DNA from: Dyadobacter sp. SG02
GTDB lineage: Bacteria > Bacteroidota > Bacteroidia > Cytophagales > Spirosomataceae
NCBI RefSeq assembly: GCF_900109045.1
Contig: NZ_FNYL01000013.1
Span: 186,001-250,000, forward strand
Length of the DNA: 64,000 bases
Reading direction: 5' to 3'
Made by a program: the position numbers and the translations under genes. The stretch's first letter is position 1, and each line of letters begins with the position of its first letter. The notes under the pieces are model-generated. The model did no database searches, was not told the origin of the DNA, and was given only the letters and a program-made list of their open reading frames with translations. Shown piece after piece: positions 8,303 to 18,533 of this stretch.

Positions 8303-8782
8303 ATGATCGCCCAGGAGACACTTACACCCGAAGAAATGGCGGAGATCGACCACGAGATCGCGCTCGTGCCGGTTCGGCGGGCGGCGGCTATCGAGGCCCT
8401 GAAAATCGTGCAGCAGCACCGCGGCTGGGTTTCCGACGATAGTCTTCACGCAGTTGCCGGCTACCTCGAAATATCGCCGGAAGAGCTGGATAGCGTGTCT
8501 ACGTTTTATAATCTGGTTTTCAGAAGGCCGGTTGGCAGAAACGTCATTCTTCTCTGCGACAGCATTAGTTGTTATGTAATGGGTTATGAAAAAATATATG
8601 AGCAGATCCGCGAACGGCTGGGCATTGCTTTCGGGCAAACTACCCCGGACGGCCGCTTCACGCTCCTGCCTAACGCATGCCTGGGCACGTGCGACCACGC
8701 TCCCGCGCTCATGATCAATAACGAGCTGTTCCGTAATGTGACGGAAAACGACCTGGACGAAATACTGGACAGATACCACTGA
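8303..8782 (+). CDS. nuoE: NADH-quinone oxidoreductase subunit E
   Basis: 159 residues with a thioredoxin-like fold binding the N1a [2Fe-2S] cluster. Ligands are Cys85 and Cys90 (CDSISC) and Cys126 and Cys130 (CLGTC), the exact family spacing. Forms the NADH dehydrogenase module with NuoF and NuoG. Its presence shows that the complex takes electrons from NADH, unlike the 11-subunit forms without E, F and G in anaerobic Bacteroidetes. The gene starts 19 bases after nuoCD and ends 4 bases before nuoF. Confidence 0.97.
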   Translation: MIAQETLTPEEMAEIDHEIALVPVRRAAAIEALKIVQQHRGWVSDDSLHAVAGYLEISPEELDSVSTFYNLVFRRPVGRNVILLCDSISCYVMGYEKIYEQIRERLGIAFGQTTPDGRFTLLPNACLGTCDHAPALMINNELFRNVTENDLDEILDRYH

Positions 8783-8786
8783 CGCT

Positions 8787-10055
8787 ATGGAAACGCCCTT
8801 AACCCAGCATATAAGCTTCGACCGGCCCTGTTACAGTCTCCGTGATTATGAAAAGAACGGAGGGTACCAGGCGTTGCGGAAGGCACTTTCGCTGTCGCCC
8901 GAAAATATCACGAATATCGTGCAGGCGTCGGACCTGAAAGGCAGGGGAGGAGCGGGTTTCAATACGGGTATGAAATGGAGCTTCGTTCCGATGAACGGCC
9001 ATTACCCGGTGAAATACCTGATTGCGAATGCCGACGAAATGGAGCCGGGAACATTCAAAGACCGGATGCTGATGGAGGGCAACCCGCACCAGCTGATCGA
9101 GGGTATGATTATCTCGGCATTCGCGATTCAGGCCAATATTTCGTATATATTCCTGCGTTGGGCCTATAAAAAGGCCGGCAGGCTGCTGAAACATGCGATG
9201 GACGAGGCCTATGCGGCGGGTTATCTCGGGAAAAACATCCTGGGAACGGGTTACAATCTGGAAATGTACCTGCATACCGGTGTCGGTCGCTACATCTGTG
9301 GCGAAGAAACGGCCTTGCTGAATGCATTGGAAGGAAAACGGGCCACGCCGCGGGCGAAACCGCCTTTTCCGCAGGTAAGCGGGTTGTTTGGCAAGCCGAC
9401 GATCGTCAACAATGTCGAAACGCTCTGCAATATCCCGCACATTATCAACAATGGTCCCGACTGGTTCAAAAGCCTCGGGAAAGGCAACGATGCCGGAACG
9501 AAGATTTACGGTGTCAGCGGAAGGGTCAAAAGGCCGGGCCTCTGGGAGCTGCCGATGGGCGTTTCCATGCGGGAATTGATCGACGACTGTGCCGGCGGAA
9601 TGGCTAACGGGTACGGTTTCCGGGGCGCATTGCCGGGCGGTGCTTCGACTGATTTTTTAGTCAAAGAACATTTGGATATTAACCTGGATTACAAATCCGT
9701 CGCCGCGGCCGGAAGCAGGCTGGGCACCGGGACGATGATCATTCTCGACGACCACACCTGCCCCGTGGGATTTGTCCATAACCTCGAACATTTCTTCGCG
9801 CAGGAATCGTGCGGATGGTGTACGCCCTGCCGCGAGGGGTTGCCGTGGACGGAGAAAATACTGCTTTCCATTGAACGTGGAGAAGGCAAACCGGAAGACC
9901 TGGACCTGCTCGACATGCATACGCGGTTTTTAGGGCCGGGTAATACGTTCTGCGCGCTCGCACCGGGCGCCATGGAGCCGCTGCAAAGCGCGCTGAAATA
10001 TTTCAGAGAAGATTTTGAAAAGCATATAGATCAAAAAAAATGCCCCTGGCGGTAG
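8787..10055 (+). CDS. nuoF: NADH-quinone oxidoreductase subunit F
   Basis: 422 residues. NADH-oxidising subunit with FMN and the N3 [4Fe-4S] cluster. The NADH/FMN-binding glycine motif GRGGAGF is at residues 52-58, the FMN-site motif GVGRYICGEETAL at 165-177, and the cluster motif SCGWCTPCREG is in the C-terminal third with a fourth Cys in NTFCALAPG. The segment NADEMEPGTFKDR (81-93) resembles the E. coli subunit, with Met where many homologues have Gly or Ser. It is separated from nuoG by six bases. Confidence 0.98.
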   Translation: METPLTQHISFDRPCYSLRDYEKNGGYQALRKALSLSPENITNIVQASDLKGRGGAGFNTGMKWSFVPMNGHYPVKYLIANADEMEPGTFKDRMLMEGNPHQLIEGMIISAFAIQANISYIFLRWAYKKAGRLLKHAMDEAYAAGYLGKNILGTGYNLEMYLHTGVGRYICGEETALLNALEGKRATPRAKPPFPQVSGLFGKPTIVNNVETLCNIPHIINNGPDWFKSLGKGNDAGTKIYGVSGRVKRPGLWELPMGVSMRELIDDCAGGMANGYGFRGALPGGASTDFLVKEHLDINLDYKSVAAAGSRLGTGTMIILDDHTCPVGFVHNLEHFFAQESCGWCTPCREGLPWTEKILLSIERGEGKPEDLDLLDMHTRFLGPGNTFCALAPGAMEPLQSALKYFREDFEKHIDQKKCPWR

Positions 10056-10061
10056 ATTATC

Positions 10062-12758
10062 ATGGTACGCATTTACATCGATCAGAAGCCTTATGACGTA
10101 AAGCCGGGTAAAAACCTGCTCGAAACCTGCCTCACGCTCGGGCTCGACCTGCCGTATTTCTGCTGGCACCCGGCGATGGGATCGGTAGGGGCGTGCCGCC
10201 AATGCGCCGTCAAGGTTTTCAAGGACGAAAACGACCGGACCGGCCGCCTCGTAATGGCATGCATGGAAGGCGTACGGGACAATATGTATTTGTCTGTAAA
10301 TGACCCCACCGCGCACGATTTCCGTTCACAGAATATCGAATGGCTCATGAGCAACCACCCGCACGACTGCGCGGTATGCGACGAAGGCGGTTCCTGCCAT
10401 TTACAGGATATGACCGTTATGACGGGCCACGCTTACCGGCGTTACAGGTATCCCAAAAGAACTTATCAAAACCAGTACCTCGGCCCATTTCTGCACCACG
10501 AAATGAACCGCTGCATTCAATGCTACCGCTGCGTGCGGTTTTACAAGGATTATGCAGGCGGGAAAGACCTGGATGTATTTGCGGCACATAACCACGTGTA
10601 TTTTGGCAGGGAAAAGGATGGTGTGCTTGAAAACGAATTCAGCGGTAACCTGGCGGAGGTTTGTCCAACAGGTGTTTTTACCGACAAAACCCTGAGAGAG
10701 CATTATACCCGGAAATGGGACATGACCATGGCCCCGTCCATTTGCCAGCATTGCAGCCTGGGTTGCAACATTATCGCAGGTGAACGCTATGGGGCATTGC
10801 GCCAGATTACCAACCGGTTCAACGGTGCGGTGAATGGCTATTTCATTTGCGACCGGGGCCGGTACGGTTATGAATTCGTCAACGATCCTGATCGGGTGAA
10901 GCAGCCCGCCGTTCGTGCTGAAAATGATGGAGGAAACCTGTTCGAAAGCATCAGCAGCATTCTGGCGGAAGGCAAAATGATCGGGATAGGCTCGCCAAGG
11001 GCTTCGTTGGAGGCTAATTTTGCATTGCGGCGGCTGGTCGGGGAAGAACATTTTTACCAGGGCATACCCGAGAATGAGGCGCGGCTGATGAGCAAAATAC
11101 TTTCCATACAGCTCAGCGGGCATGTTTATACACCACCATTGAAAGAAACCGAATACGCGGATGTGGTGCTGGTACTGGGCGAAGACCCGACCAATTCTGC
11201 CCCACGGCTCGCATTGGCATTGCGGCAGGCCGTGCGTACCAAACCGCTCGAAGATATGGCCGGGTCGAACATCCCGCTCTGGCACGACGCGGCTGTTCGG
11301 GAATTGATTCAGGACGATAAAGGAGCGCTTTTCATGGCATATCCCGTCCATACCAAATTAGACGAGCTGGCATACGGCACGTTGCACGCGGCGCCGGAAG
11401 ATATCGCCCGTTTCGGTTTTGCCATCGCCCATTACATCGATAGCAATGCGCCTGTACCTGAATCAATGGATGCACAGGCGCTCGAATCGGCGAAACATAT
11501 CGCAGATTTGTTGCAAAAGGCGGAAAGGCCGCTCATAGTATCGGGTACGACGCTTTTCAATGAAGACATTATCCAGGCGGCCTACCAGATTGGCCGGGCG
11601 CTGGAAAAAGGGGAGAAGAAAGCCGGATTGTCTTTTGTAATGCCCGAATGCAATTCCGCGGGGCTTGCGATGATGCAGGCGCCTTCGCTCCATGCGGCAA
11701 TGAAGGCTGCGGAGGGCGGCACATTCGCCACGGCGGTCATTCTGGAAAATGATTTGTACCGGAGGGCGGCACGGGCTGAGGTCGACAATTTTTTCAGGGC
11801 ATTTAAAAATATCATTGTACTGGATCACCTCCAAAACGATACCACAAGCAAAGCCACCGTCCTGATCCCTGCCGCCACTTTTGCGGAAGGAGAAGGGACG
11901 CTCGTCAACAATGAGCTACGCGCGCAGCGGTTTTTTCAGGTTTTTATGCCTAAAAACGAGCATATCCGTGAAAGCTGGCGGTGGCTCGACGAGTTCGGGC
12001 AATTCCGGCTTGGTACGATGCCCGGGGATTTACGCGAGCTGGATAACCTCGTCGAAGAGCTCGTTGGTGCAATGCCGCAATTCAAAGGCGTTGAGTCCGC
12101 GGCACCTTCCGCCGATTTCCGGATCAACGGACAACGCATTCCCCGCGAGCCGCACCGGTTCAGCGGCCGTACCGCTATCCTCGCCAATGTGGCCGTGAGC
12201 GAGCCCAAGCCCCCGCAAGACACCGATTCGCCGCTTTCTTTCACAATGGAAGGCTACCGCGGCATGCCGCCCGCTCCGTTGACACCTTTTTACTGGTCGC
12301 CGGGATGGAATTCGGGGCAGTCGGTGCATAAGTACCAGAGCGAAGCCGGAGGGCCTTTGCGCGGTGGGGACCCGGGCGTGCGGTTGGCGGGAGAAGGGTT
12401 GTTTTCCGTGAATGGTGCTCCAAGTCATATTCCGGCTGCATTTAAACGGCAGGAGCAAGCCATGGCCCTGGTGCCATTGGCCCACATTTTCGGTTCCGAC
12501 GAGCTCAGCGTGCATTCGCCATCGGTGGAAGGCCGTTCGCCCCGTCCGTACATCGCATTGGGTAGCCGGGATGCGGAACGTCTGCAAGCGGTGGAAGGCG
12601 ATATTTTGCAAATGCGGATAGCCGGGCAGGTTTTTGACCTTCCGTTAATCCTGAAAAATGAATTACCCGAAGGTCTGGCAGGGTTACCGTACAATCTGCC
12701 GTCGATGTCTGGAATCGCATGGCCTGCGCAAGGCGTCCTAACCAAAACCGGTTTATGA
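10062..12758 (+). CDS. nuoG: NADH-quinone oxidoreductase subunit G
   Basis: 898 residues; N-terminal Fe-S region followed by a molybdopterin-oxidoreductase-like domain. Counting from the start, N1b ligands are Cys34, 45, 48 and 67; N5 ligands His99, Cys103, 106 and 112; N4 ligands Cys151, 154, 157 and 201. A further set, Cys228, 231, 235 and 263 (CQHCSLGC and FICDRGRYG), is the N7 cluster, at the same residue numbers I recall for E. coli NuoG; many complex I enzymes have lost it. The molybdopterin-like part (about 225-700) serves structure, not catalysis. The stop overlaps the nuoH start as ATGA. Confidence 0.97.
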   Translation: MVRIYIDQKPYDVKPGKNLLETCLTLGLDLPYFCWHPAMGSVGACRQCAVKVFKDENDRTGRLVMACMEGVRDNMYLSVNDPTAHDFRSQNIEWLMSNHPHDCAVCDEGGSCHLQDMTVMTGHAYRRYRYPKRTYQNQYLGPFLHHEMNRCIQCYRCVRFYKDYAGGKDLDVFAAHNHVYFGREKDGVLENEFSGNLAEVCPTGVFTDKTLREHYTRKWDMTMAPSICQHCSLGCNIIAGERYGALRQITNRFNGAVNGYFICDRGRYGYEFVNDPDRVKQPAVRAENDGGNLFESISSILAEGKMIGIGSPRASLEANFALRRLVGEEHFYQGIPENEARLMSKILSIQLSGHVYTPPLKETEYADVVLVLGEDPTNSAPRLALALRQAVRTKPLEDMAGSNIPLWHDAAVRELIQDDKGALFMAYPVHTKLDELAYGTLHAAPEDIARFGFAIAHYIDSNAPVPESMDAQALESAKHIADLLQKAERPLIVSGTTLFNEDIIQAAYQIGRALEKGEKKAGLSFVMPECNSAGLAMMQAPSLHAAMKAAEGGTFATAVILENDLYRRAARAEVDNFFRAFKNIIVLDHLQNDTTSKATVLIPAATFAEGEGTLVNNELRAQRFFQVFMPKNEHIRESWRWLDEFGQFRLGTMPGDLRELDNLVEELVGAMPQFKGVESAAPSADFRINGQRIPREPHRFSGRTAILANVAVSEPKPPQDTDSPLSFTMEGYRGMPPAPLTPFYWSPGWNSGQSVHKYQSEAGGPLRGGDPGVRLAGEGLFSVNGAPSHIPAAFKRQEQAMALVPLAHIFGSDELSVHSPSVEGRSPRPYIALGSRDAERLQAVEGDILQMRIAGQVFDLPLILKNELPEGLAGLPYNLPSMSGIAWPAQGVLTKTGL

Positions 12759-13708
12759 ACGAGATTTTGAAATATACCTTAATGATCGTCATCCTGCTGT
12801 TCACGCTGACGACGATCGCGGCCTGGCTGATCTGGCTCGAACGCCGGATGCTCGCCCTCTGGCAAGACCGTTACGGTCCCAACCGCGCGGGACCATTCGG
12901 TTTATTCATCGTCGCGGCAGACACGATCAAGCTGTTTTTTAAAGAAGACTGGATACCGCCGTTTGCGGAAAAGGCCGTTTTCGTTTTTGCCCCGGCCATT
13001 GTAGCGGCGGCTGTGCTGCTGAGTTTTGTGGTGGTGCCTTTTGCGCCGGATATCCTGGTGGCCGACCTGGACGTCGGGCTATTGTTTTTCCTCGCCATGT
13101 CGTCCCTCGGTGTGTACAGCATTGTGCTTGGCGGCTGGGCTTCCAATAACAAATATTCGTTGCTGGGAGCATTGCGCGGCGCTTCGCAGATGATCAGCTA
13201 TGAAGTTTTTATGGGTCTTTCTCTGATGGGTGTGGTGATGCTTTCGGGTTCATTCCGGCTGACGGACATTGTAATGGCGCAGAAAGACTATTGGTTTGTC
13301 GTAACACAGCCGGTCGCATTTGTACTGTTTCTGACAGCCGGAATAGCCGAAACGCACCGGTTGCCGTTCGATATTCCGGAAGCGGAAAGCGAGCTTGTGG
13401 CGGGCTTTCACTCCGAATATTCGGGTATGAAGTTCGGCATGTTCTTCATTGGTGAATACCTGGGAATTATATTGATTTCTGCGATGGTGGTCACCATTTT
13501 CTTCGGCGGCTGGTTGGGTCCGTTTTTGCCGCCGATCGTCTGGTTTACGCTTAAAACATTCGTTTTCATCATTTTTTTTATTCTGCTCCGCGCTTCGCTG
13601 CCACGTCCCCGGTACGATCAGTTGATGGAATATGGCTGGAAAATCATCCTGCCCATTGCCCTGCTCAACCTGCTCGTAACGGGAGGATTTACCTTGCTGA
13701 AAGCCTAA
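12755..13708 (+). CDS. nuoH: NADH-quinone oxidoreductase subunit H
   Basis: 317 residues, about eight transmembrane helices. Membrane subunit that docks the peripheral arm and forms part of the quinone tunnel and first proton path. Typical segments: WLERRMLALWQDRYGPNRAGPFG near the N-terminus, GALRGASQMISYE, and ETHRLPFDIPEAESELVAGFHSEYSG, the glutamate-rich loop. I start at 12755, where ATGA joins the nuoG stop to this ATG; an upstream in-frame ATG at 12719 would add twelve residues inside nuoG and is not needed. Confidence 0.97.
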   Translation: MNEILKYTLMIVILLFTLTTIAAWLIWLERRMLALWQDRYGPNRAGPFGLFIVAADTIKLFFKEDWIPPFAEKAVFVFAPAIVAAAVLLSFVVVPFAPDILVADLDVGLLFFLAMSSLGVYSIVLGGWASNNKYSLLGALRGASQMISYEVFMGLSLMGVVMLSGSFRLTDIVMAQKDYWFVVTQPVAFVLFLTAGIAETHRLPFDIPEAESELVAGFHSEYSGMKFGMFFIGEYLGIILISAMVVTIFFGGWLGPFLPPIVWFTLKTFVFIIFFILLRASLPRPRYDQLMEYGWKIILPIALLNLLVTGGFTLLKA

Positions 13709-13726
13709 CCATTAAACCAATGCGTC

Positions 13727-14242
13727 ATGATCAGCTTACTCAGATCGATCGGTCTCATTTTCCTGCACATGTTCAGGAAGCGCGAGACTATCCAATACCC
13801 CGAAGAAAAAGTAGTGCTGCACCCACGCTGGCGGGGGCGGATCGTGCTCACGCGTGATCCCGATGGGGGCGAGCGTTGCGTAGGCTGTTACCTGTGCGCG
13901 GCCGCCTGCCCGGTCGACTGCATTTCCCTGCAAGCTACCGAGGACGAGAATGGCAGAAGATATCCCGCTTTTTTCAGGATCAATTTTTCGAGATGCATTT
14001 TCTGCGGCTACTGCGAAGAGGCTTGCCCAACCTATGCCATTCAGCTCACCCCCGATTTTGAAATGGGTGAATACAACCGGCAGAATCTCGTGTACGAAAA
14101 AGAAGACCTGCTGATCGACAGCCAGGGCAAATACCCGGGTTACAACTACTACAAAGTGGCCGGGCTCGCCGCAGGGGTGAAGGGAAAAGGCGAGGGAGCG
14201 AACGAAGAGCCGCCCGTGGATATACGCAGTTTAATTCCCTGA
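13727..14242 (+). CDS. nuoI: NADH-quinone oxidoreductase subunit I
   Basis: 171 residues; a ferredoxin-type subunit with two [4Fe-4S] clusters (N6a and N6b). The motifs [12 protein letters not shown] and [12 protein letters not shown] supply all eight ligands. It bridges NuoG and NuoB in the electron path. The charged, glycine-rich C-terminus ([14 protein letters not shown]) is outside the core. It lies 18 bases after nuoH and 3 before nuoJ. Confidence 0.97.
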   Translation: MISLLRSIGLIFLHMFRKRETIQYPEEKVVLHPRWRGRIVLTRDPDGGERCVGCYLCAAACPVDCISLQATEDENGRRYPAFFRINFSRCIFCGYCEEACPTYAIQLTPDFEMGEYNRQNLVYEKEDLLIDSQGKYPGYNYYKVAGLAAGVKGKGEGANEEPPVDIRSLIP

Positions 14243-14245
14243 ACT

Positions 14246-14806
14246 ATGGAAATCGCCTTTTACATCGCCGGTACTGTTGCCGTAGTGGCTACGTTGATGG
14301 TCATTACCCGGCACAATCCCGTTCATGCATTGCTGTACCTGAATGTATCGCTGATGGCGCACGCCATGCTTTTCTACCTGCTCGGCGCGTCGTTCGCGGC
14401 GTTATTGGAAATCATCATTTACGCAGGGGCGATCATGGTACTTTTCATTTTTGTGGTAATGCTGCTGAACCTCGGCAAGGAAACCGCCGAGCAGGAACGC
14501 AAGTGGCTGAAAGCCAAAGTATGGATAGGGCCTTCGGCATTGTCCGCGATATTGTTTGCCGAATTTCTGGCACTCGTACTATCGTCCGGGCAAGCAGCTT
14601 ACAGCCCGGCAGTCGTAAGCCCGCGTGAGGTGGCGATTTCCCTGTTCCGGGAATACCTCATCGGCGTCGAGCTGGCCGCCATGCTGCTGATGGCCGCGGT
14701 GGTGGGCGCTGCACATATCGGTCGCCATAAAAGGCTGGTACTGCACCGGTTTTTGAAGGAAGAAGTGGAGAAAGAAGAAGAGAAACACGAAGAAATGGTG
14801 CTATGA
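14246..14806 (+). CDS. nuoJ: NADH-quinone oxidoreductase subunit J
   Basis: 186 residues, five predicted transmembrane helices; membrane-arm subunit near the quinone site. Family motifs: ARNPVHALLYL-like segment (TRHNPVHALLYLNVS) and EIIIYAGAIMVLFIFVVMLLNL with the pi-bulge helix of TM3. The charged C-terminal tail (KEEVEKEEEKHEE) explains a length slightly above the core. ATGA overlap with nuoK. Confidence 0.95.
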   Translation: MEIAFYIAGTVAVVATLMVITRHNPVHALLYLNVSLMAHAMLFYLLGASFAALLEIIIYAGAIMVLFIFVVMLLNLGKETAEQERKWLKAKVWIGPSALSAILFAEFLALVLSSGQAAYSPAVVSPREVAISLFREYLIGVELAAMLLMAAVVGAAHIGRHKRLVLHRFLKEEVEKEEEKHEEMVL

Positions 14807-15114
14807 AAACAACTGTGTCCGCCGAGGCGGTGATTTTGCTGGCAGGTCTGCTGTTTGCATTGGGGATCGTCGGGGTAATCATTCGCAAGAACATCATTTT
14901 CATGCTGTTGTCGGTCGAGATCATGCTCAATGCTTCGGGGCTGGCATTTATAGCCGCGGGGTCCCGGTGGGGGCAGCCCGACGGCCAGGTCATGTTCGTA
15001 TTCATTCTGGCGATGGCGGCCGCGGAGGTATCCATCGGGCTGGCGCTGATCCTGCAAATCTATCACCAGCATAAATCGCTGAATATAGATAACCTGAAAG
15101 AAATGAATGGGTAG
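14803..15114 (+). CDS. nuoK: NADH-quinone oxidoreductase subunit K
   Basis: 103 residues, three transmembrane helices; MrpC-like membrane subunit of complex I. The two buried glutamates needed for proton transfer are visible in LSVEIMLNASGLAF and AAAEVSIGLALILQI. Starts inside the end of nuoJ (ATGA) and ends 21 bases before nuoL. Confidence 0.97.
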   Translation: MKTTVSAEAVILLAGLLFALGIVGVIIRKNIIFMLLSVEIMLNASGLAFIAAGSRWGQPDGQVMFVFILAMAAAEVSIGLALILQIYHQHKSLNIDNLKEMNG

Positions 15115-15135
15115 CAACCCGCAAACTGAAAGCGC

Positions 15136-17025
15136 ATGGACAAGTATCTATGGCTCATACCCGCCCTGCCGCTCGGCGGTTTCCTGATCCTCGCATTCGC
15201 AGGGAAACAGCTTTCGCGCAGCGGCGTGGCGATGGCAGGAGCAGGCAGCATTTGCCTTTCGGCCCTGGTTACCTTCGTAGTGGGCGGCGCATTTCTGGGC
15301 GATTTGCCCGCAAACGCTGTATACACACAGACTTTATGGACGTGGTTCGAGGTAGGCACGTTCAATGCCAAAATCACCCTCTCGCTCGATGTAATGTCGC
15401 TGGTTTTTGTATTTGTGATCACTTTCATCGGCGCATTGATCCACATCTATTCCACGGCATTCATGGAGGCCGACAGGGATTATGCCCGTTTCTTTGCCAG
15501 TATGAACCTGTTTGTGTTCTCGATGCTGGTACTGGTGCTGGCCGATAATCTGTTGCTGATGTACCTTGGCTGGGAAGGAGTGGGGCTGTGTAGCTACCTG
15601 CTGATCGGCTTCTGGTACGAGCAGCCGACCAACGGCAATGCAGCACGTAAAGCATTCACCGTCACCAGGATCGGCGACGCGGCGATGGCTATCGGGCTAT
15701 TCATGATTTTTCAGCAGGCAGGCACGCTGGTCATTTCCGATATTGGCGCTAATGCTTCCACGATCTGGCAGCCCAATACCACCACGGTTACCGTCACGGC
15801 ATTGTTGCTCCTGGCCGGCGGGCTCGGCAAATCGGCGCAGCTGCCGTTGCAAACCTGGCTGCCCGATGCCATGGCCGGACCTTCGCCCGTGAGCGCGCTC
15901 ATACACGCGGCTACGATGGTGACCGCGGGCGTGTACCTGGTCGCGCGGATGCATGCGATCTTCGCGCTTTCAGAAACCGCCCGTCTGGTGATCGCCGTCA
16001 TCGGCGCGGCCACATTGCTGCTCGCCGGGCTGACCGCATTGACCCAATACGATATCAAACGCGTGCTGGCCTATTCGACGATCAGTCAGATCGGCTATAT
16101 GTTTCTCGCGCTGGGCGTGGGCGCGTGGACGGCCGCAGTGTTCCATTTTATGATCCACGCCTTTTTTAAAGCTTTACTCTTCCTGGCTGCCGGTGCTATT
16201 ATCGAATCCCTTCATCACGAGCATAATATGTTTAAAATGGGTGGGTTAAAGGATAAGATGCCCGTCGTTTTCTGGACATTCCTGGCAGGCGCAATATCCC
16301 TGGCTGCGGTACCGCTTATCAGCGCAGGATTTTACAGCAAGGATCAGATACTCTGGTACTCCTGGACTGCCCATGGCGGCAGCCCGGTACTGTGGGCAGT
16401 TGCCCTTTCCGGCGCGTTGATCACCGCCATGTACACCACGCGCATGATGATCCTGACATTCTGGGGCGAATCGAACACGCCGGTCGGCCATCTGCCGGGC
16501 AGCCGCATGACGATGCCGCTGGTAGTGCTCGCCGTGTTCTCCGTTTTCGCAGGGTTTATCGAGCTACCGCATAATTTCGGGCATTTGACACTTTTCTCGG
16601 ATTTGCTGAGCCCCGTTTTGCCGGAGACGGTCATGCAGGCAAATATCCCGTCCGAATGGCTGTTTCAGCTTCTGGCGGCGTTGGCTACCCTGGGCGGGGT
16701 TTTTCTTGGATACTATTATTACTACCAGCAACCGGCACGCATCGTAAGCCTGCGACAGAACGCTATGCTGGCGAGCCTGCACCGCTTCTGGTTTTCGGGC
16801 TGGGGATTTGATGCGCTGTATGAGCGAATGCTCGTCAAGCCCTTCATTTTTATTTCAAAAATCAACAAATCGGATATTACCGACAAGCTTTACACGGGGC
16901 TGGCCGCTGTAACGGACGATATGTACAAGCTGCTTTCCAAAACGCAAACCGGGTCGCTCCGGTGGTATATCATGGGTCTGGTCGTTGGCGCAATTCTCAT
17001 TCTCGGTATTCAGATAATGCTATGA
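15136..17025 (+). CDS. nuoL: NADH-quinone oxidoreductase subunit L
   Basis: 629 residues; the distal antiporter-like proton-pumping subunit with about 14 core helices, followed by the long amphipathic helix and last helix of NuoL. Motifs: LGWEGVGLCSYLLIGFWYE with the key Glu, the broken-helix region WLPDAMAGPSPVSALIHAATMVTAGVYL, and DIKRVLAYSTISQIGYMFLALG. A tyrosine-rich YYYYYQQP segment precedes the lateral helix. The stop overlaps the nuoM start (ATGA at 17022-17025). Confidence 0.97.
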   Translation: MDKYLWLIPALPLGGFLILAFAGKQLSRSGVAMAGAGSICLSALVTFVVGGAFLGDLPANAVYTQTLWTWFEVGTFNAKITLSLDVMSLVFVFVITFIGALIHIYSTAFMEADRDYARFFASMNLFVFSMLVLVLADNLLLMYLGWEGVGLCSYLLIGFWYEQPTNGNAARKAFTVTRIGDAAMAIGLFMIFQQAGTLVISDIGANASTIWQPNTTTVTVTALLLLAGGLGKSAQLPLQTWLPDAMAGPSPVSALIHAATMVTAGVYLVARMHAIFALSETARLVIAVIGAATLLLAGLTALTQYDIKRVLAYSTISQIGYMFLALGVGAWTAAVFHFMIHAFFKALLFLAAGAIIESLHHEHNMFKMGGLKDKMPVVFWTFLAGAISLAAVPLISAGFYSKDQILWYSWTAHGGSPVLWAVALSGALITAMYTTRMMILTFWGESNTPVGHLPGSRMTMPLVVLAVFSVFAGFIELPHNFGHLTLFSDLLSPVLPETVMQANIPSEWLFQLLAALATLGGVFLGYYYYYQQPARIVSLRQNAMLASLHRFWFSGWGFDALYERMLVKPFIFISKINKSDITDKLYTGLAAVTDDMYKLLSKTQTGSLRWYIMGLVVGAILILGIQIML

Positions 17026-18533
17026 TGCTGGTTCTTTTGATCACGGTTTTAATGGTCGGGGCCGTCGCGGCGGTCGTGGCCGGGGAATGGAGCAGGAACG
17101 CGCCTCGCTGGATTGCATTGATAGCCAGCAGTATAGGACTATTGCTCGTGATGGTTATTTGGGCAAAAACTTCGCCGCATTCGGTTACCGATGGGCAATG
17201 GCTGATGGATTTCCGTAAAGCGTGGATTCCGTCCTTTGGCATTACATTTCACCTGGCTATCGATGGGCTGAGTTTGCTTTTGCTCGCATTGACATTCTTT
17301 TTGGGTGTCCTCGCCGTACTTTGTTCCTGGGACGAAATCCGCGAGCGGACCGGTTTTTACTATTTCAATCTGCTCTGGATCCTGGCCGGTGTGGCCGGGG
17401 TATTTATGGCGCTGGACCTGTTCCTGTTCTATTTTTTCTGGGAAGTAATGCTCATCCCGATGTATTTCCTGATCGGTATCTGGGGAAGTGAAAATAGGGT
17501 ATATGCAGCTTATAAATTCTTTATTTTCACACAAGCAAGCGGCCTGCTGATGTTCCTGGCCATACTGGGTCTGTATTTCATCCACGGCCGCGACACGGGC
17601 GTGTACACATTCGGATATTTCGAACTGGCCGACACGGTGATCCCGTTCAAAACAGCCTTCTGGCTGATGTCAGGATTCATGATTGCATTCGCCGTCAAGC
17701 TGCCCGTCTTTCCATTCCACACCTGGCTACCCGACGCGCACGGGGAGGCGCCTACTGCCGGAAGCCTCATTCTGGCGGGGTTATTGCTTAAAACGGGGGC
17801 ATATGGTATGCTGCGGTTCGTGGTACCGCTATTTCCCGAGGTCGTTACGGCAGTCGCAGTGCCGGCGATGGTGCTGGGCGTGGCGGGGATCATTTATGGG
17901 GCCGTAATGGCCTATTCGCAGACGGACCTGAAACGGCTGGTCGCATTTACGAGCGTGAGCCATATGGGATTTGTGATCACCGGAATTTTTGCTTTGAATG
18001 AACTCGCGTTGCAGGGCGTCGTAATGCAGCTCGTTACTCACGCATTAAGTACCGGTGCATTGTTTTTAATGGCGGGGATGATCAAGGAGCGGCTGCACAC
18101 GCGCAATATCGAGCAAATGGGAGGGCTATGGGGCCCCATGCCGCAAATGGGCACCATCGGGCTCGTATTTGCGATGGCGTCGCTCGGGTTACCGGGGCTG
18201 GGAAACTTCGTAGCCGAGTTCCTGATCCTGCTTGGCGTATTCCAGGCGCAGGCCTGGATCACCGTCGCGGCGGCAACCGGACTGATATTTTCGGCCGTGT
18301 ACTCGTTGCGCATTGTCGGGAAGATATTTTTGGGCCCGCAGAAAACGAGGGAACCAGTCCCCGACTTTTCCGTAAGGGAAATGCTCATTATGGCTGCACT
18401 CACGGTTTCGGTCATCTGGCTCGGGCTGTTTCCGCAGCCGGTGATCGATACGGCAAAGCCCGCCATTACGGAGCTGGTCCGGTTTATGGATGTTCACAGT
18501 ACGGCTTCACACCAACAGTCTTATGTCAAATAG
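17022..18533 (+). CDS. nuoM: NADH-quinone oxidoreductase subunit M
   Basis: 503 residues; second antiporter-like proton channel of the membrane arm. Motifs: FFWEVMLIPMYFLIGIWG with the key Glu, FPFHTWLPDAHGEAPTAGS with the broken helix, and DLKRLVAFTSVSHMGFVI. The ATG at 17022 overlaps the nuoL stop; the frame is open further upstream but only inside nuoL. The end overlaps nuoN by 11 bases. Confidence 0.97.
   Translation: MMLVLLITVLMVGAVAAVVAGEWSRNAPRWIALIASSIGLLLVMVIWAKTSPHSVTDGQWLMDFRKAWIPSFGITFHLAIDGLSLLLLALTFFLGVLAVLCSWDEIRERTGFYYFNLLWILAGVAGVFMALDLFLFYFFWEVMLIPMYFLIGIWGSENRVYAAYKFFIFTQASGLLMFLAILGLYFIHGRDTGVYTFGYFELADTVIPFKTAFWLMSGFMIAFAVKLPVFPFHTWLPDAHGEAPTAGSLILAGLLLKTGAYGMLRFVVPLFPEVVTAVAVPAMVLGVAGIIYGAVMAYSQTDLKRLVAFTSVSHMGFVITGIFALNELALQGVVMQLVTHALSTGALFLMAGMIKERLHTRNIEQMGGLWGPMPQMGTIGLVFAMASLGLPGLGNFVAEFLILLGVFQAQAWITVAAATGLIFSAVYSLRIVGKIFLGPQKTREPVPDFSVREMLIMAALTVSVIWLGLFPQPVIDTAKPAITELVRFMDVHSTASHQQSYVK

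Noticed and set aside
12030-12611. 193-codon frame antisense to nuoG
   Set aside because: Its composition (many His, Arg and Gln) is typical of a reverse-strand shadow.
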